A DNA stretch of 64,000 nt from Amarolinea aalborgensis (GTDB lineage: Bacteria > Chloroflexota > Anaerolineae > SSC4 > Amarolineaceae): the NCBI RefSeq assembly GCF_900491745.1, contig NZ_UETR01000004.1, forward strand, positions 248,001-312,000, written 5' to 3'. The notes under the pieces were generated by a model. That model made no database searches. It was not told the DNA's origin and saw nothing but the letters and a program-made list of their open reading frames with translations. Below are positions 29,198 through 37,438 of this stretch, piece after piece. A program made the position numbers and the translations under genes. Every line of letters starts with the position of its first letter. The first letter of the stretch is position 1.

Positions 29198-29695
29198 TCA
29201 GGCCGCAGAGGTATTGATGACGTGGCGCGGCGCAACTGTCAGACTGGCGCCGAGACGGCGGGCCAGGCCGCGGCCGCCTTCATCCATCACCAGTTTATGA
29301 TTCCAGGCAAACGCGGGCCGCAGCAGCGGTGCGAAGAGGTTCATCCAGGCTTTGGTGGTGCGGACGTTCCAATCGTAGCGCACGATGGTGTTCGCGCCAT
29401 CCTGCGTCAGCTCCCAGCGGCCGGTGCCAACCAGTTCGCCGATCGAATTGCCCTGCAGGACGTGCGGCGGCTCGATGATCGTGGATTCGATGTCGAACAG
29501 CAGGCGATAGGGCAGCGCGGTGGCCCATTCGTGGTGCTGAATGGAGCCAAGGCCGTTGGCGTCGCCGCGTTTGGTCAGCGTGACCTTTTTCACATACTTC
29601 CACCAGCTCGGGTAATTCAAGGCATCGAAGATCACCGGCCAGACTGCTTCGATGGGCGCCGCAACAGACCAATAGGTCGTAAAGGAATAGAGCAT
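29198..29695 (-). CDS. SRPBCC (polyketide cyclase/START-like) protein
   Basis: ATG at 29695 with GGAGG about ten bases upstream; 165 residues, normal for the family. 'YSFTTYWSVAAPIEAVWPVIFDALNYPSWWKYV' is the typical beginning, followed by strands and the 'GTGRWELTQDGANTIVRYDWNV' region and a long C-terminal helix. These proteins bind hydrophobic ligands in a helix-grip pocket. No substrate clue comes from the neighbourhood. Confidence 0.82.
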   Translation of the reverse strand: MLYSFTTYWSVAAPIEAVWPVIFDALNYPSWWKYVKKVTLTKRGDANGLGSIQHHEWATALPYRLLFDIESTIIEPPHVLQGNSIGELVGTGRWELTQDGANTIVRYDWNVRTTKAWMNLFAPLLRPAFAWNHKLVMDEGGRGLARRLGASLTVAPRHVINTSAA

Positions 29696-30016
29696 GATGC
29701 ATATGCCTCCAAAAAAAATCGCGTTGGAGCGGTTCAGCCGCTCTTCCCTGCTCTCATGATACCCCTGGCGCGCGGCGCCAGCAAGATCATTTCTTGTTCG
29801 GTCTTTGCTCAAACGACCCCAGTGACAGACCAGCTGAGAGCTTGAATGACGAATTACATGATCAGCGTGTATCTGCGCAAATCTGCGTCCGCTCGGCTGA
29901 GTCTGAACGCAGATCAACGCTGGCTGCGCACGCAGATTTTGGATGAGCCGTTGCTCAGCCTCCCGGCCAGGAGTCCGCCTCTCGGGTGAGGGCTCCACAC
30001 GTGTGGGTGGTTGTCT
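29696..30016. other. intergenic region with a degenerate repeat
   Basis: No gene. Bases of about 29851-29940 carry an imperfect inverted repeat built on 'ATCAGCGT..ATCTGCG' and 'CGCAGATCAACGCT..CGCAGATTT', a scattered type of bacterial intergenic palindrome. Confidence 0.5.
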
Positions 30017-30739
30017 TCACATTCTCGGTAGCATACTCAGCGCCTGATCGAGCTTGATGATGGTATCCGGCAGATAGTAGCCCTTGCGCAGGCTGATGTT
30101 GGCATAGATAAGTGTGCGCGGGCCGATGACGCAGCCGGGGTTGAGCACCGAATTGCAGCCGGTCTGCGCATCGTCGCCCATGATCGCGCCCATCTTGGCC
30201 AGGCCAGTGTCAACCATTTGCCCGTTGACTTCCAGGCGGATGGTGGTGCGTTTGCCGGTGGCCGGGTCTTTGAGGCTGGTCAGCGCCAGGTTGCTCAGCT
30301 TGGTGCCGGCGCCCAGGTTGACGCGGTTGCCCAGGATGGAATCGCCTACGTAGGCGAAATGCGGGGCATGGGCGCCGTTCAAGAAGATGCAGTTCTTGAC
30401 CTCGCTGGCATGACCCACGACACAGTGATCGCCGAGGATGACATCGCCGCGCAGGTAAGCGCCGTGGCGAATTTCGCAGTGGCGACCGATGATGCAGGGG
30501 CCAGCGACATACGCGCCTGGCTCGATAACGCTGCCTTCACCCAAGTAGATCAACTCCGGGTGAACCAGGTAAGCGCCTTCAGCAACGACACCCAAGAGCG
30601 CGGGCCGATAGGCGTCAGCCAACTGCGCTTGCGCGTAGGCGCCGATGCCCGGAATGGCCTCCCAGACGAACGCCTTGTTGTCGAACAACGCCGCGTGCGC
30701 AAAGTCGGACAGTTCAAAGAAGCTGTGTGGTCCTAGCAT
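30017..30739 (-). CDS. left-handed beta-helix (hexapeptide) transferase, GlmU C-terminal-like
   Basis: ATG at 30739 with GAGGGT upstream; 240 residues. The hexapeptide pattern is clear from about 65 to 215: 'YLGEGSVIEPGAYVAG', 'IIGRHCEIRHGAYLRG', 'VILGDHCVVGHASEVK', 'SILGNRVNLGAGTKLSNL', 'IMGDDAQTGCNSVLNPG' and 'VIGPRTLIYANISLRKGYY'. This resembles the acyltransferase half of GlmU-type enzymes without the nucleotidyltransferase half. The His and Lys positions of GlmU acetyltransferase are not clearly conserved, so the reaction is uncertain. Confidence 0.82.
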   Translation of the reverse strand: MLGPHSFFELSDFAHAALFDNKAFVWEAIPGIGAYAQAQLADAYRPALLGVVAEGAYLVHPELIYLGEGSVIEPGAYVAGPCIIGRHCEIRHGAYLRGDVILGDHCVVGHASEVKNCIFLNGAHAPHFAYVGDSILGNRVNLGAGTKLSNLALTSLKDPATGKRTTIRLEVNGQMVDTGLAKMGAIMGDDAQTGCNSVLNPGCVIGPRTLIYANISLRKGYYLPDTIIKLDQALSMLPRM

Positions 30740-30818
30740 GGATTTACCCTCGCACGAAACTAAGATCAAGAAGCGGCAAAAACAGCCGAACGTTGAACGC
30801 CGCGCCGCGGCATGGTTT

Positions 30819-32360
30819 TCAGCGCCGGCGATCGGGATATTTGGGCCAATCCGGCAGCACCCAACGAATCTGGTAGGTCGGCGGCGGCGGCCACAGCAGG
30901 TAGACCTCGCTCCACCAATGCCACGATTCGTATTCGCCCTCAGAAAAGCCCAGGTCAACGAATTTGCCTTTCACGGCGCCTCCAGTGTCGCCAGCCAGAC
31001 CTTTGCCATAGCCTGGTACGTAAAGCCACGAGCGCAGCGGAATCAGCGTTGGATCAACCGCGACGATGCCCGTGCGCAGCGGCAGACCGATACGCGTGCG
31101 GCCATAGGATGGACTGCTGCGCGGCACGCCGGCGCTGGCAGCGGTGTAGGATGTCGTATACGCGCGCAATTTGCGCCAATAGGTAATTGGCCCGTCCGGC
31201 GTATCCAACGTTTTGGGCGTAATCCGCTGCCCATACGCCAGAACGCGTGTGATTGGCTCCTGCGCCACCCACCTGTCTTCCAATGTTCGTTCAACGACCT
31301 GGTTGTCCTGATCGTTCTCGTAGCGTACGCGGTAGCGCTGACGCTGGATTCCTACCTGCCCCGGCGCGCTGACGCGATGCTGGTCAATGTCCAACTGCTT
31401 ATCGCCTATCCAGATGGTGGTGAATGGGACGATCTGTTGTTCGATCACCAGCGATTCGCGCACGCGAATCACCCGAATCGCCAGGTTTGGCACCAGGGGG
31501 GTGGTCAAGGCCGGTTCTACCTGATCCAAGCCGGCCACTACGATCCCTTGCTCGGCCAGGGCGTCGCCCACGGTGTGCTGGCGGGTGCGCGTTTTCAGCG
31601 TATCGCCATCCGCAAAAAATACGAGGGGCAAAGATCGCTCGATGTACACGCGGCCGCCTGCGCGCACCGGGCTGCCCAGGCCAGGCTGCACGACATCGCC
31701 CAGGTAGAGGATGAATTGTTCACGGCGCAGCGCCTCGCCTATCGTGGGCGCGGTGGTCATGAAGGTTAATGGCATCCCGTCATCCAGCACGGTCAGCGCC
31801 ACGGCGCGGCGCAAAGCCAGCGTCAGCAGCGGCGCGGCCTTGCCCACCCACGGCCGGCCGGCTCGATAACGCACGTCCGCCTGTGATTCGGCGGCAGGCG
31901 TGGGCAGCAGCGTCTCATCGGTAACGGGAACTCCTTCCAGGAATCTTTCGTCCATCTCCCCAGGACTGATGCCCGCCTCTGGCCAGATGTCGCCCACACG
32001 GCGAGCATGGGTGCGCACCACGCGCTCGTTTCCGTCCACAGCGATCAGCACGACGCGCGCGCGCGTCACCTCAACGGTCAGCCCTGGGGTGATGATGTGC
32101 GCGACCGACGGAGCGACGCGATCTTCGGCCGCCAGCGCCAGGTTCAGCTCATCCAGCAAGCCGGCCACGGTTCGTTGATGCGTAAGCACGTGGTCCGTAT
32201 TGCCATCTACAACGATGGTGACAGGCGCCAGGGTCGCGGCAAAGCGCCAGGCCAGGCCGACGGTCAGCAGCAGGGCCGCCAGCACAACGAAAAGGACTTG
32301 CGATCGTGCGCCAAACGAAACTGCGCTGGACGTGGGTGGAGGTTCCTGAACGGCGTTCAT
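30819..32360 (-). CDS. cell-wall protein with DUF348, G5 and 3D domains
   Basis: ATG at 32360; 513 residues. A membrane helix near 22-42 anchors it. Then come DUF348 repeats ('VTIVVDGNTDHVLTHQRTV', 'RVVLIAVDGNERVVRTHARRV', 'TFMTTAPTIGEAL') and a G5-like domain of about 340-410 ('VRYENDQDNQVVERTLEDRWVAQ'). The 3D domain is at about 420-490 with 'AGDTGGAVKGKFVDLGF', whose three Asp are the catalytic site of lytic transglycosylase-like folds. The arrangement matches YabE/RpfB-type proteins that remodel peptidoglycan. The TATAAT box lies only six bases before the start codon, which suggests a leaderless transcript. Confidence 0.88.
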   Translation of the reverse strand: MNAVQEPPPTSSAVSFGARSQVLFVVLAALLLTVGLAWRFAATLAPVTIVVDGNTDHVLTHQRTVAGLLDELNLALAAEDRVAPSVAHIITPGLTVEVTRARVVLIAVDGNERVVRTHARRVGDIWPEAGISPGEMDERFLEGVPVTDETLLPTPAAESQADVRYRAGRPWVGKAAPLLTLALRRAVALTVLDDGMPLTFMTTAPTIGEALRREQFILYLGDVVQPGLGSPVRAGGRVYIERSLPLVFFADGDTLKTRTRQHTVGDALAEQGIVVAGLDQVEPALTTPLVPNLAIRVIRVRESLVIEQQIVPFTTIWIGDKQLDIDQHRVSAPGQVGIQRQRYRVRYENDQDNQVVERTLEDRWVAQEPITRVLAYGQRITPKTLDTPDGPITYWRKLRAYTTSYTAASAGVPRSSPSYGRTRIGLPLRTGIVAVDPTLIPLRSWLYVPGYGKGLAGDTGGAVKGKFVDLGFSEGEYESWHWWSEVYLLWPPPPTYQIRWVLPDWPKYPDRRR

Positions 32361-32366
32361 ACCTGC

Positions 32367-32395
32367 ATTATAACCGGCGCGCCAACAAGCGCCAA
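32367..32395 (-). promoter_or_regulatory. promoter of the 3D-domain gene, possibly leaderless
   Basis: On the minus strand TTGGCG (32395-32390), a 17-base spacer and TATAAT (32372-32367). Transcription would start at or within one or two bases of the ATG at 32360. Confidence 0.55.
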
Positions 32396-32431
32396 ACGTC
32401 AACACAATTCTGATATTTGTCTGACCTGGTG

Positions 32432-32437
32432 TATAAT
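32432..32437 (+). promoter_or_regulatory. consensus -10 box before the LysM gene
   Basis: TATAAT preceded directly by TG; the -35 region (TTCTGA at 32408-32413) is poor. It lies 63 bases before the ATG at 32500. Confidence 0.45.
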
Positions 32438-32499
32438 AAAGCCATCTATCGTGCTCGGGCCAGACAATCTTGCACGCATCATTATTTGGAGGAAAAGAA

Positions 32500-34158
32500 A
32501 TGGCCGGTCAACTTCGTGTTCGCATGTCCATCATGGCAGTTCTTGGTGCGGCGCTGCTGGCGCTGGCGATCAGCTCGATCGCCGCGGCCGCGCCGGTTGC
32601 GCCGGTTGCGCCCAGCGGAACCGAGTGCAGCCAGATTGTGTCGCTGCGCGCCGGCGACGGCTGGACGACCGTGGCGCAGCGCTATGGCGTCAGCGTTGCG
32701 GCGCTGAAAGCTGCCAATCCCCGCTTCGTCCGGCGCAGCGGCCAGCTCTGGCTCACCGACCGTCTTTGTATTCCCGGCAGCGCCGCGCCGACGGCAGTAG
32801 TCACGCCGCAGCCAACGAGCGGGCCAGCGCCTGCGGGCGGCGCTTACACCGTGCGCCCCGGCGACACCTGGTTTGGCATTGCGCGTCGCACCGGCGTCCC
32901 GTTTGCTGCTCTTTGGAATGCAAACCCCAAGCTGCACCGACCGGGCCAGGTGCTCTACATCGGCGACCGCATGATCATTCCGGGCAGCGACGCGTCTACC
33001 CCTGGCGCGCCTGCCTCTGGCGGGGCTGCCGCCGGCACGCCAACGCCAGCGCCTGGCGCCGGCGCACCCAAGCCGCCCATTGCCGGCATGCCTGCGTGCC
33101 CTGCACAGTTTGCTGACTACACCACCGGCATCCAGGACGCGCTCAACGCCAACCCTGATAAGATCGAGGCCTGGCTGCGCGCATGCGGCGCGGTTACCAA
33201 CGCGCACGGCGGCGTAAAAGTCCAGGACCTGAACGGCGATAAGCTCAACGACTACATCATTGTCATCACCGATCCCACCTCGGCTGCGGCTGTACCGACC
33301 GGCGACCTGCTGATCTTCCATGCCGGGCGCGACAGCAAGGAACTGGCGTACCAGGCCGGCGCCGCGGGCGATGTGGCGCTGCTCGATTTCGGCCCCAAGA
33401 CCAGCGATATCAACGCAGACGGCAAGCTCGACGTTGCCTGGACCGATACAACCTGCGGCGCGCACACCTGCTTCGGCACGATTCACATCATCTCCTGGAA
33501 TCCCGCCACCAGTTCCTACGACAATTGGATTGACGGCAACGCCACAATGGCCTATCCCACGGTCACGTTCAAAGACATCAATGAGGGATCTGGCCAAGAG
33601 CTGCTGTTGCACGGCGGCATCATCGCCTCGGTAGGCGCAGGGCCGCAGCGCTCGTGGACTGAGACCTGGTCTTCGATCCAGGGCGCGCCCTACAAGCTGA
33701 CCGATCTCAAGTATGATCCGTCCACCTGCCTCTACCATCACCTGTTGGACGCGAATCAACTGCTGTTGGAAGGCAAGGCGGCCGAAGCCGCGGTCGCGTA
33801 CGACGCGCTGCTGAACGATCAAGCCCTGGAGAAGTGCGGTACGCGCGACAACGAACTGAACGAACTGCGCAGTTTTGCACGCTATCGCCTGGCGCTGGCC
33901 TATGCCTACAGCGGAGACCTGGCCAAGGCCGAGAAAACCGTCACCGATTTTGTCGCGGCCGATCCCACGAATCTGTATGCCCAGGTGGCTGACACCTGGT
34001 GGAAGGCCTATGCGGCGCCCAAAGATGCCGCCGCCGCATGCGCCGCCGTGACCGCGTTTGCCAAAGCAAATCCCGATACCTGGCAAATCCTGTTTGATTT
34101 TGGCTACGCCAATCCAACCTTCAGCGATGCCGAAGTCTGTGTGACGCCGACCCCCTGA
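32500..34158 (+). CDS. exported protein with two LysM domains and FG-GAP-like region
   Basis: ATG at 32500 with TTTGGAGG upstream; 552 residues. The signal peptide ends near 'AAAAP'. LysM domains are at about 44-93 ('VSLRAGDGWTTVAQRYGVS') and 116-166 ('YTVRPGDTWFGIARRTGVP'), separated by a Thr/Pro linker. A middle region contains calcium-type loops 'DLNGDKLNDY' and 'DINADGKLDVAW' as in FG-GAP repeats. The C-terminal 150 residues are helical and TPR-like ('RLALAYAYSGDLAKAEKTV'). It probably binds the cell wall and ends before a double hairpin that separates it from the convergent ABC gene. Confidence 0.85.
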   Translation: MAGQLRVRMSIMAVLGAALLALAISSIAAAAPVAPVAPSGTECSQIVSLRAGDGWTTVAQRYGVSVAALKAANPRFVRRSGQLWLTDRLCIPGSAAPTAVVTPQPTSGPAPAGGAYTVRPGDTWFGIARRTGVPFAALWNANPKLHRPGQVLYIGDRMIIPGSDASTPGAPASGGAAAGTPTPAPGAGAPKPPIAGMPACPAQFADYTTGIQDALNANPDKIEAWLRACGAVTNAHGGVKVQDLNGDKLNDYIIVITDPTSAAAVPTGDLLIFHAGRDSKELAYQAGAAGDVALLDFGPKTSDINADGKLDVAWTDTTCGAHTCFGTIHIISWNPATSSYDNWIDGNATMAYPTVTFKDINEGSGQELLLHGGIIASVGAGPQRSWTETWSSIQGAPYKLTDLKYDPSTCLYHHLLDANQLLLEGKAAEAAVAYDALLNDQALEKCGTRDNELNELRSFARYRLALAYAYSGDLAKAEKTVTDFVAADPTNLYAQVADTWWKAYAAPKDAAAACAAVTAFAKANPDTWQILFDFGYANPTFSDAEVCVTPTP

Positions 34159-34174
34159 TCGCGCTGTCAAGAGA

Positions 34175-34201
34175 AACCCGGTTTCTTGCAGAAGCCGGGT
34201 T
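34175..34201. repeat. GAAACCCG-family hairpin
   Basis: AACCCGGTTTCT (34175-34186) pairs with AGAAGCCGGGTT (34190-34201) through one G-T position. It is the first of two adjacent hairpins after the LysM gene. Confidence 0.65.
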
Positions 34202-34211
34202 CCGTAGGGTA

Positions 34212-34248
34212 GAAAACCGGTTTCTTCTGGAAACCGGTTTTCTTTTTC
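34212..34248. terminator. terminator between convergent genes (GAAACCCG family)
   Basis: GAAAACCGGTTTC (34212-34224) and GAAACCGGTTTTC (34230-34242) form a perfect 13-bp stem with a 5-base loop, followed by TTTTTC on the plus strand. It also lies directly behind the stop codon of the ABC ATPase gene. Confidence 0.82.
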
Positions 34249-35809
34249 AGCTGCGCACGCCGGCCATCATCAGCCCCAATTCCGCGGCGTTCGTTTCATC
34301 ACGCTGGACGACGCCCATGACTTCGCCCTCGTACAGGACCGCAATGCGGTCGGAGAGGGCCAGAATCTCGTCCAGGTCATCAGAGATGAGCAGAATAGCT
34401 GTGCCCTGGCCGCGCTGATCGAGCAGGCGCTGATGGATGTACTCCGTGGCGCCAATGTCCACGCCACGCGTGGGCTGGGCAGCAATCAGCACCTTCGGAT
34501 TATTGGACAGCTCGCGCGCCAGGATGACTTTTTGGATATTGCCGCCGCTCAGGCTCTTGATGGGGGTGTTGATGCTCGGTGTTTTGACGCGGAATTCGCG
34601 CACCAACTCCTGACTGCGTCGGGCAATGGCCTTGAAATCAAGAAAGCTGCTTTTGCTAAAGGGTTGGCGCCCATGATCCTGCAAGATCATGTTCTCCGCA
34701 ATCGAGAAATCCTGAATGACGCCATCATGCATGCGTTCCTCAGGAATGTAGCGCAGGCCGGCCTCGATGCGCTGCCCTACCGACCAGTTCGTGATGTCCG
34801 CGCCGAGGAGGGTAATATGACCGCCGCGCAGGTCGCGCAACCCGGCCACGACCTCGGCCAGGGTGCGCTGACCATTGCCGCTCACCCCGGCGACGCCCAG
34901 GATCTCCCCGCCGCGCAGCGTTTGCGTCAGATGGTACAGCGCGCGCGTACCCGTGATGCGGTAGGCTTCCACGTCGTTGAGCGAAAGCAGCGTTTCGCCG
35001 ACTTGAGCTGCCAGGTGTTTACGTTCCAGCAGCACTTCGCGGCCCACCATCATGCGCGCCAACTGCTCGCGCGTGATACCCTGATTGGGCACGGTGTCAA
35101 CCAACGCGCCGCCGCGCAGAACGCTGATGCGGTCGCTGAGCGCCAATACCTCGCGCAGTTTGTGGCTGATGAAAACCAGGCTGTGACCGTCGCGGGTCAT
35201 CTGGCGCAGCGTCACGAACAGATCGTCCACCTCTTGCGGCGTCAACACAGCAGTCGGCTCATCCAGGATGAGCAGCGCGGCGCCGCGATAGAGCGCCTTG
35301 ATGATTTCCACGCGCTGGCGCACGCCGACCGGCAGCGTCCACACGGGCGCTTTGGGGTCAACCTGTAAGCCATACGCTCTGGACAACTTGCGGATGCGCG
35401 CTTCGACTTTGTCCAGATCGAGCAGCGGGCCGCGGCTGGACGGCAAGCCCAAGGCCACGTTTTCGGCCACGGTGAGCGTGTCAACCAGCATGAAGTGCTG
35501 ATGCACCATGCCGATTCCCTGCCGCAGCGCGTCGGTGGGGGTCTGAATCTCCACCGGCCGGCCATTGACGCGAATCTCGCCGCCGTCCTTGCGGTATAGC
35601 CCGTAGAGCACCTTCATCAGGGTGGACTTGCCGGCGCCGTTTTCGCCCAAGAGCGCATGCACCTCGCCGGCCTTCACATCGAAATTGACATGATCGCAGG
35701 CCAGCACGCCAGGGAAATGCTTGACAATGCCGCGCATTTCCAGCAGGTCAATGCGCGGCAGGCCGGTCGGCAGCAAGGCCGGCGATGAAGATGATGGTGA
35801 ATCGGTCAT
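34247..35809 (-). CDS. double ABC-type ATPase of a BMP/nucleoside transporter
   Basis: ATG at 35809; 520 residues with two ABC domains as in sugar/nucleoside importers. Domain 1 has Walker A 'GENGAGKST' and 'LLILDEPTAVLTPQEVDDL'. Domain 2 has a degenerate P-loop region ('GVSGNGQRTLAEV') and the signature 'LSGGNIQKVILAREL' with 'RGVDIGA', typical of YufO/NupO-like proteins. It would energise the two permeases at 37.4-39.5 kb and work with the BmpA-like lipoprotein. It is separated from that gene by 500 bases carrying a mobile element. Confidence 0.93.
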   Translation of the reverse strand: MTDSPSSSSPALLPTGLPRIDLLEMRGIVKHFPGVLACDHVNFDVKAGEVHALLGENGAGKSTLMKVLYGLYRKDGGEIRVNGRPVEIQTPTDALRQGIGMVHQHFMLVDTLTVAENVALGLPSSRGPLLDLDKVEARIRKLSRAYGLQVDPKAPVWTLPVGVRQRVEIIKALYRGAALLILDEPTAVLTPQEVDDLFVTLRQMTRDGHSLVFISHKLREVLALSDRISVLRGGALVDTVPNQGITREQLARMMVGREVLLERKHLAAQVGETLLSLNDVEAYRITGTRALYHLTQTLRGGEILGVAGVSGNGQRTLAEVVAGLRDLRGGHITLLGADITNWSVGQRIEAGLRYIPEERMHDGVIQDFSIAENMILQDHGRQPFSKSSFLDFKAIARRSQELVREFRVKTPSINTPIKSLSGGNIQKVILARELSNNPKVLIAAQPTRGVDIGATEYIHQRLLDQRGQGTAILLISDDLDEILALSDRIAVLYEGEVMGVVQRDETNAAELGLMMAGVRS

Positions 35810-35853
35810 GAGCAACCTGCCAGTACAACGGATTTCAGGTGAACCAGCACGAT

Positions 35854-36295
35854 CTGAACCGCTAAGACGCAAAGGACGCCAAGCAACCAGTACCCCTTTG
35901 TGCTGGGTGCATTTCAGAATGGGGGCGGGTCGGGCGATTGAGGCTTCGTCGTGAGCGGCTCGAAGGCACGGTTCGACAGGCTCACCGCACGGGGCCTGAG
36001 CTTGTCGAAGGCCGCTGCAACCGCTGCCAAGCCCAACCTTTGTGGGCTACGCCGCGATACTGAAATGCGCCCACTACGAGATGCAAGCCCCTGCCAGGGT
36101 GTCAGGCCCGATAGGGCCTTTCACCTTGTAGCCCGATCCGTTCACGGTCGGGCGGCGTTGGTTGCGCGCAGGCCATGCGGCATCCAACGCCGCCGGAGGC
36201 CAAAGGCCATCCGGCTACGAGGTGAAAGCCCCTCCGGGGCTACGCCCCCCATTCTGAAATGCACCCTTTGTGCTCTTCACGACTTAGCGGTTCAG
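35854..36295. repeat. palindromic element interrupted by a MITE
   Basis: CTGAACCGCTAAG (35854-35866) and CTTAGCGGTTCAG (36283-36295) are perfect 13-base inverted repeats. Removing the MITE and one target copy brings them to about 70 bases apart, restoring a typical 'CGCTAAGACGCAAAG' intergenic palindrome. Confidence 0.7.
35905..36266. mobile_element. 362-bp MITE with 21-bp terminal inverted repeats and 8-bp target duplication
   Basis: The ends 35905-35925 and 36246-36266 are perfect 21-base inverted repeats beginning GGGTGCATTTCAG. Directly outside both ends is TTTGTGCT (35897-35904 and 36267-36274), an 8-base target duplication. The interior has no credible gene. It contains a 'TTCGACAGGCTCA..TGAGCTTGTCGAA' inverted repeat (about 35970-36010) and a further end-like sequence ATACTGAAATGCGCCC near 36057. 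It must be moved by a transposase encoded elsewhere. Confidence 0.85.
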
Positions 36296-36310
36296 CTTTG
36301 CCTGCGCCGA

Positions 36311-37318
36311 TCAGGGGAGCGGCTTGATCTTGCCGTCGGCAATGTCCTTGATCACCTGCTCGGCGGCCTTCTTGATGTCGTCGGGCGCCGGCGAGCTGGC
36401 GTTGAACACCATCTTGAGGCCCTGGTTGGCCAGAGTCAGGGTGTACGCCTTGCCGCCCATCGTGCCTTGCTGGTGCAGCGCAATCATATCCTTGACGACG
36501 CCGGTCCAGTCGAAGACCTGGGTTGCCACCACCGCTTCGGGCGCTAACGAGCTTTGGTCGCTTTGCGTGCCAAACCACTTTGCGCCTTTACTCTTGGCGA
36601 CGCCGATCGCGCCAACCACCTGCTGCGCCGAACCGGTGAGCACATCTGCGCCGGCCGCAATGTGGGTGTTGGCTGCTTCGGCGGCCAGGGCTGTGTCGCC
36701 GAAGGAACCGGTGTAGCTGATGTTGACCTTGATGTCAGGCTTGGTGGCCTTGGCGCCGGCCGCAAAACCGTCAATGTACAGCTTGGCATCGCCCGCTTCC
36801 ACCGGACCCACCACACCCAAGACGCCCGATTTGCTCATCAGGGCTGCGATAACGCCATTGACATAACCGCCTTCTTGCGCGTTGGCCTCGTAGGCAAACA
36901 CGTTCTTAAGGTTCTTGCTGGCGCCGGTATCCGTCGCGGTGCCCCAGGCAAAACTGGTGCCGGGGAAGTCCTTGGCCACATCGAACATCGAGTTGCCGTA
37001 CTGTGTGCCGTGCGCAATGACCAGGTTGTAGCCTTCGGTGGCGTAGTCACGCAGAGCGGCAGCCGCATCGGCCACCTGGAACATGTTTTCGGAATAGGCG
37101 AGCTTGAGATTGTCCTCACCCATTTCCTTCTGTACGGCCTTCAGGGCATCGTACATAGACTGGCCCCAGGCCAGGTCGGTGATCGGGCTGGGCAGCACGA
37201 TCGCAATCTTGAAGGGGCCTTTGCTGACGACAGCCGTCGGCTGTGCAGCCTGGCAGCCTGTCAACAGCACGCTGATGACAAGCAACAACACAAGACCGGT
37301 TGACATGGAACGACGCAT
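36311..37318 (-). CDS. BmpA/PnrA-like nucleoside-binding lipoprotein
   Basis: ATG at 37318 with AAGGAG upstream; 335 residues. The lipobox 'VLLTGC' puts the lipidated Cys at 22. The mature part shows BMP family blocks: 'ITDLAWGQSMYDAL', 'GYNLVIAHGTQYGN', 'FAYEANAQEGGYVNGVIAAL', 'LGVVGPVEAGDAKLYIDGF', and 'DVLTGSAQQVVGAI'. PnrA-type proteins bind purine nucleosides. It belongs with the two permeases immediately upstream on the same strand and the ATPase downstream. Confidence 0.93.
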   Translation of the reverse strand: MRRSMSTGLVLLLVISVLLTGCQAAQPTAVVSKGPFKIAIVLPSPITDLAWGQSMYDALKAVQKEMGEDNLKLAYSENMFQVADAAAALRDYATEGYNLVIAHGTQYGNSMFDVAKDFPGTSFAWGTATDTGASKNLKNVFAYEANAQEGGYVNGVIAALMSKSGVLGVVGPVEAGDAKLYIDGFAAGAKATKPDIKVNISYTGSFGDTALAAEAANTHIAAGADVLTGSAQQVVGAIGVAKSKGAKWFGTQSDQSSLAPEAVVATQVFDWTGVVKDMIALHQQGTMGGKAYTLTLANQGLKMVFNASSPAPDDIKKAAEQVIKDIADGKIKPLP

Positions 37319-37438
37319 ACATTTCTCCTTCTGAATCTCTTCTGACTTCACTGATCTGAAAACTCGCCAAACGAGTTTGGCGTTCCGGCGCTTGCCAGAA
37401 TCCTCGACTGGTCGAGGACTTTTTCATTCTTGGAATCA

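Noticed and set aside
32482..34170. 562-codon antisense frame opposite the LysM gene.
   Set aside because: It is a GC-driven shadow; the plus-strand gene has a binding site, signal peptide and LysM motifs.
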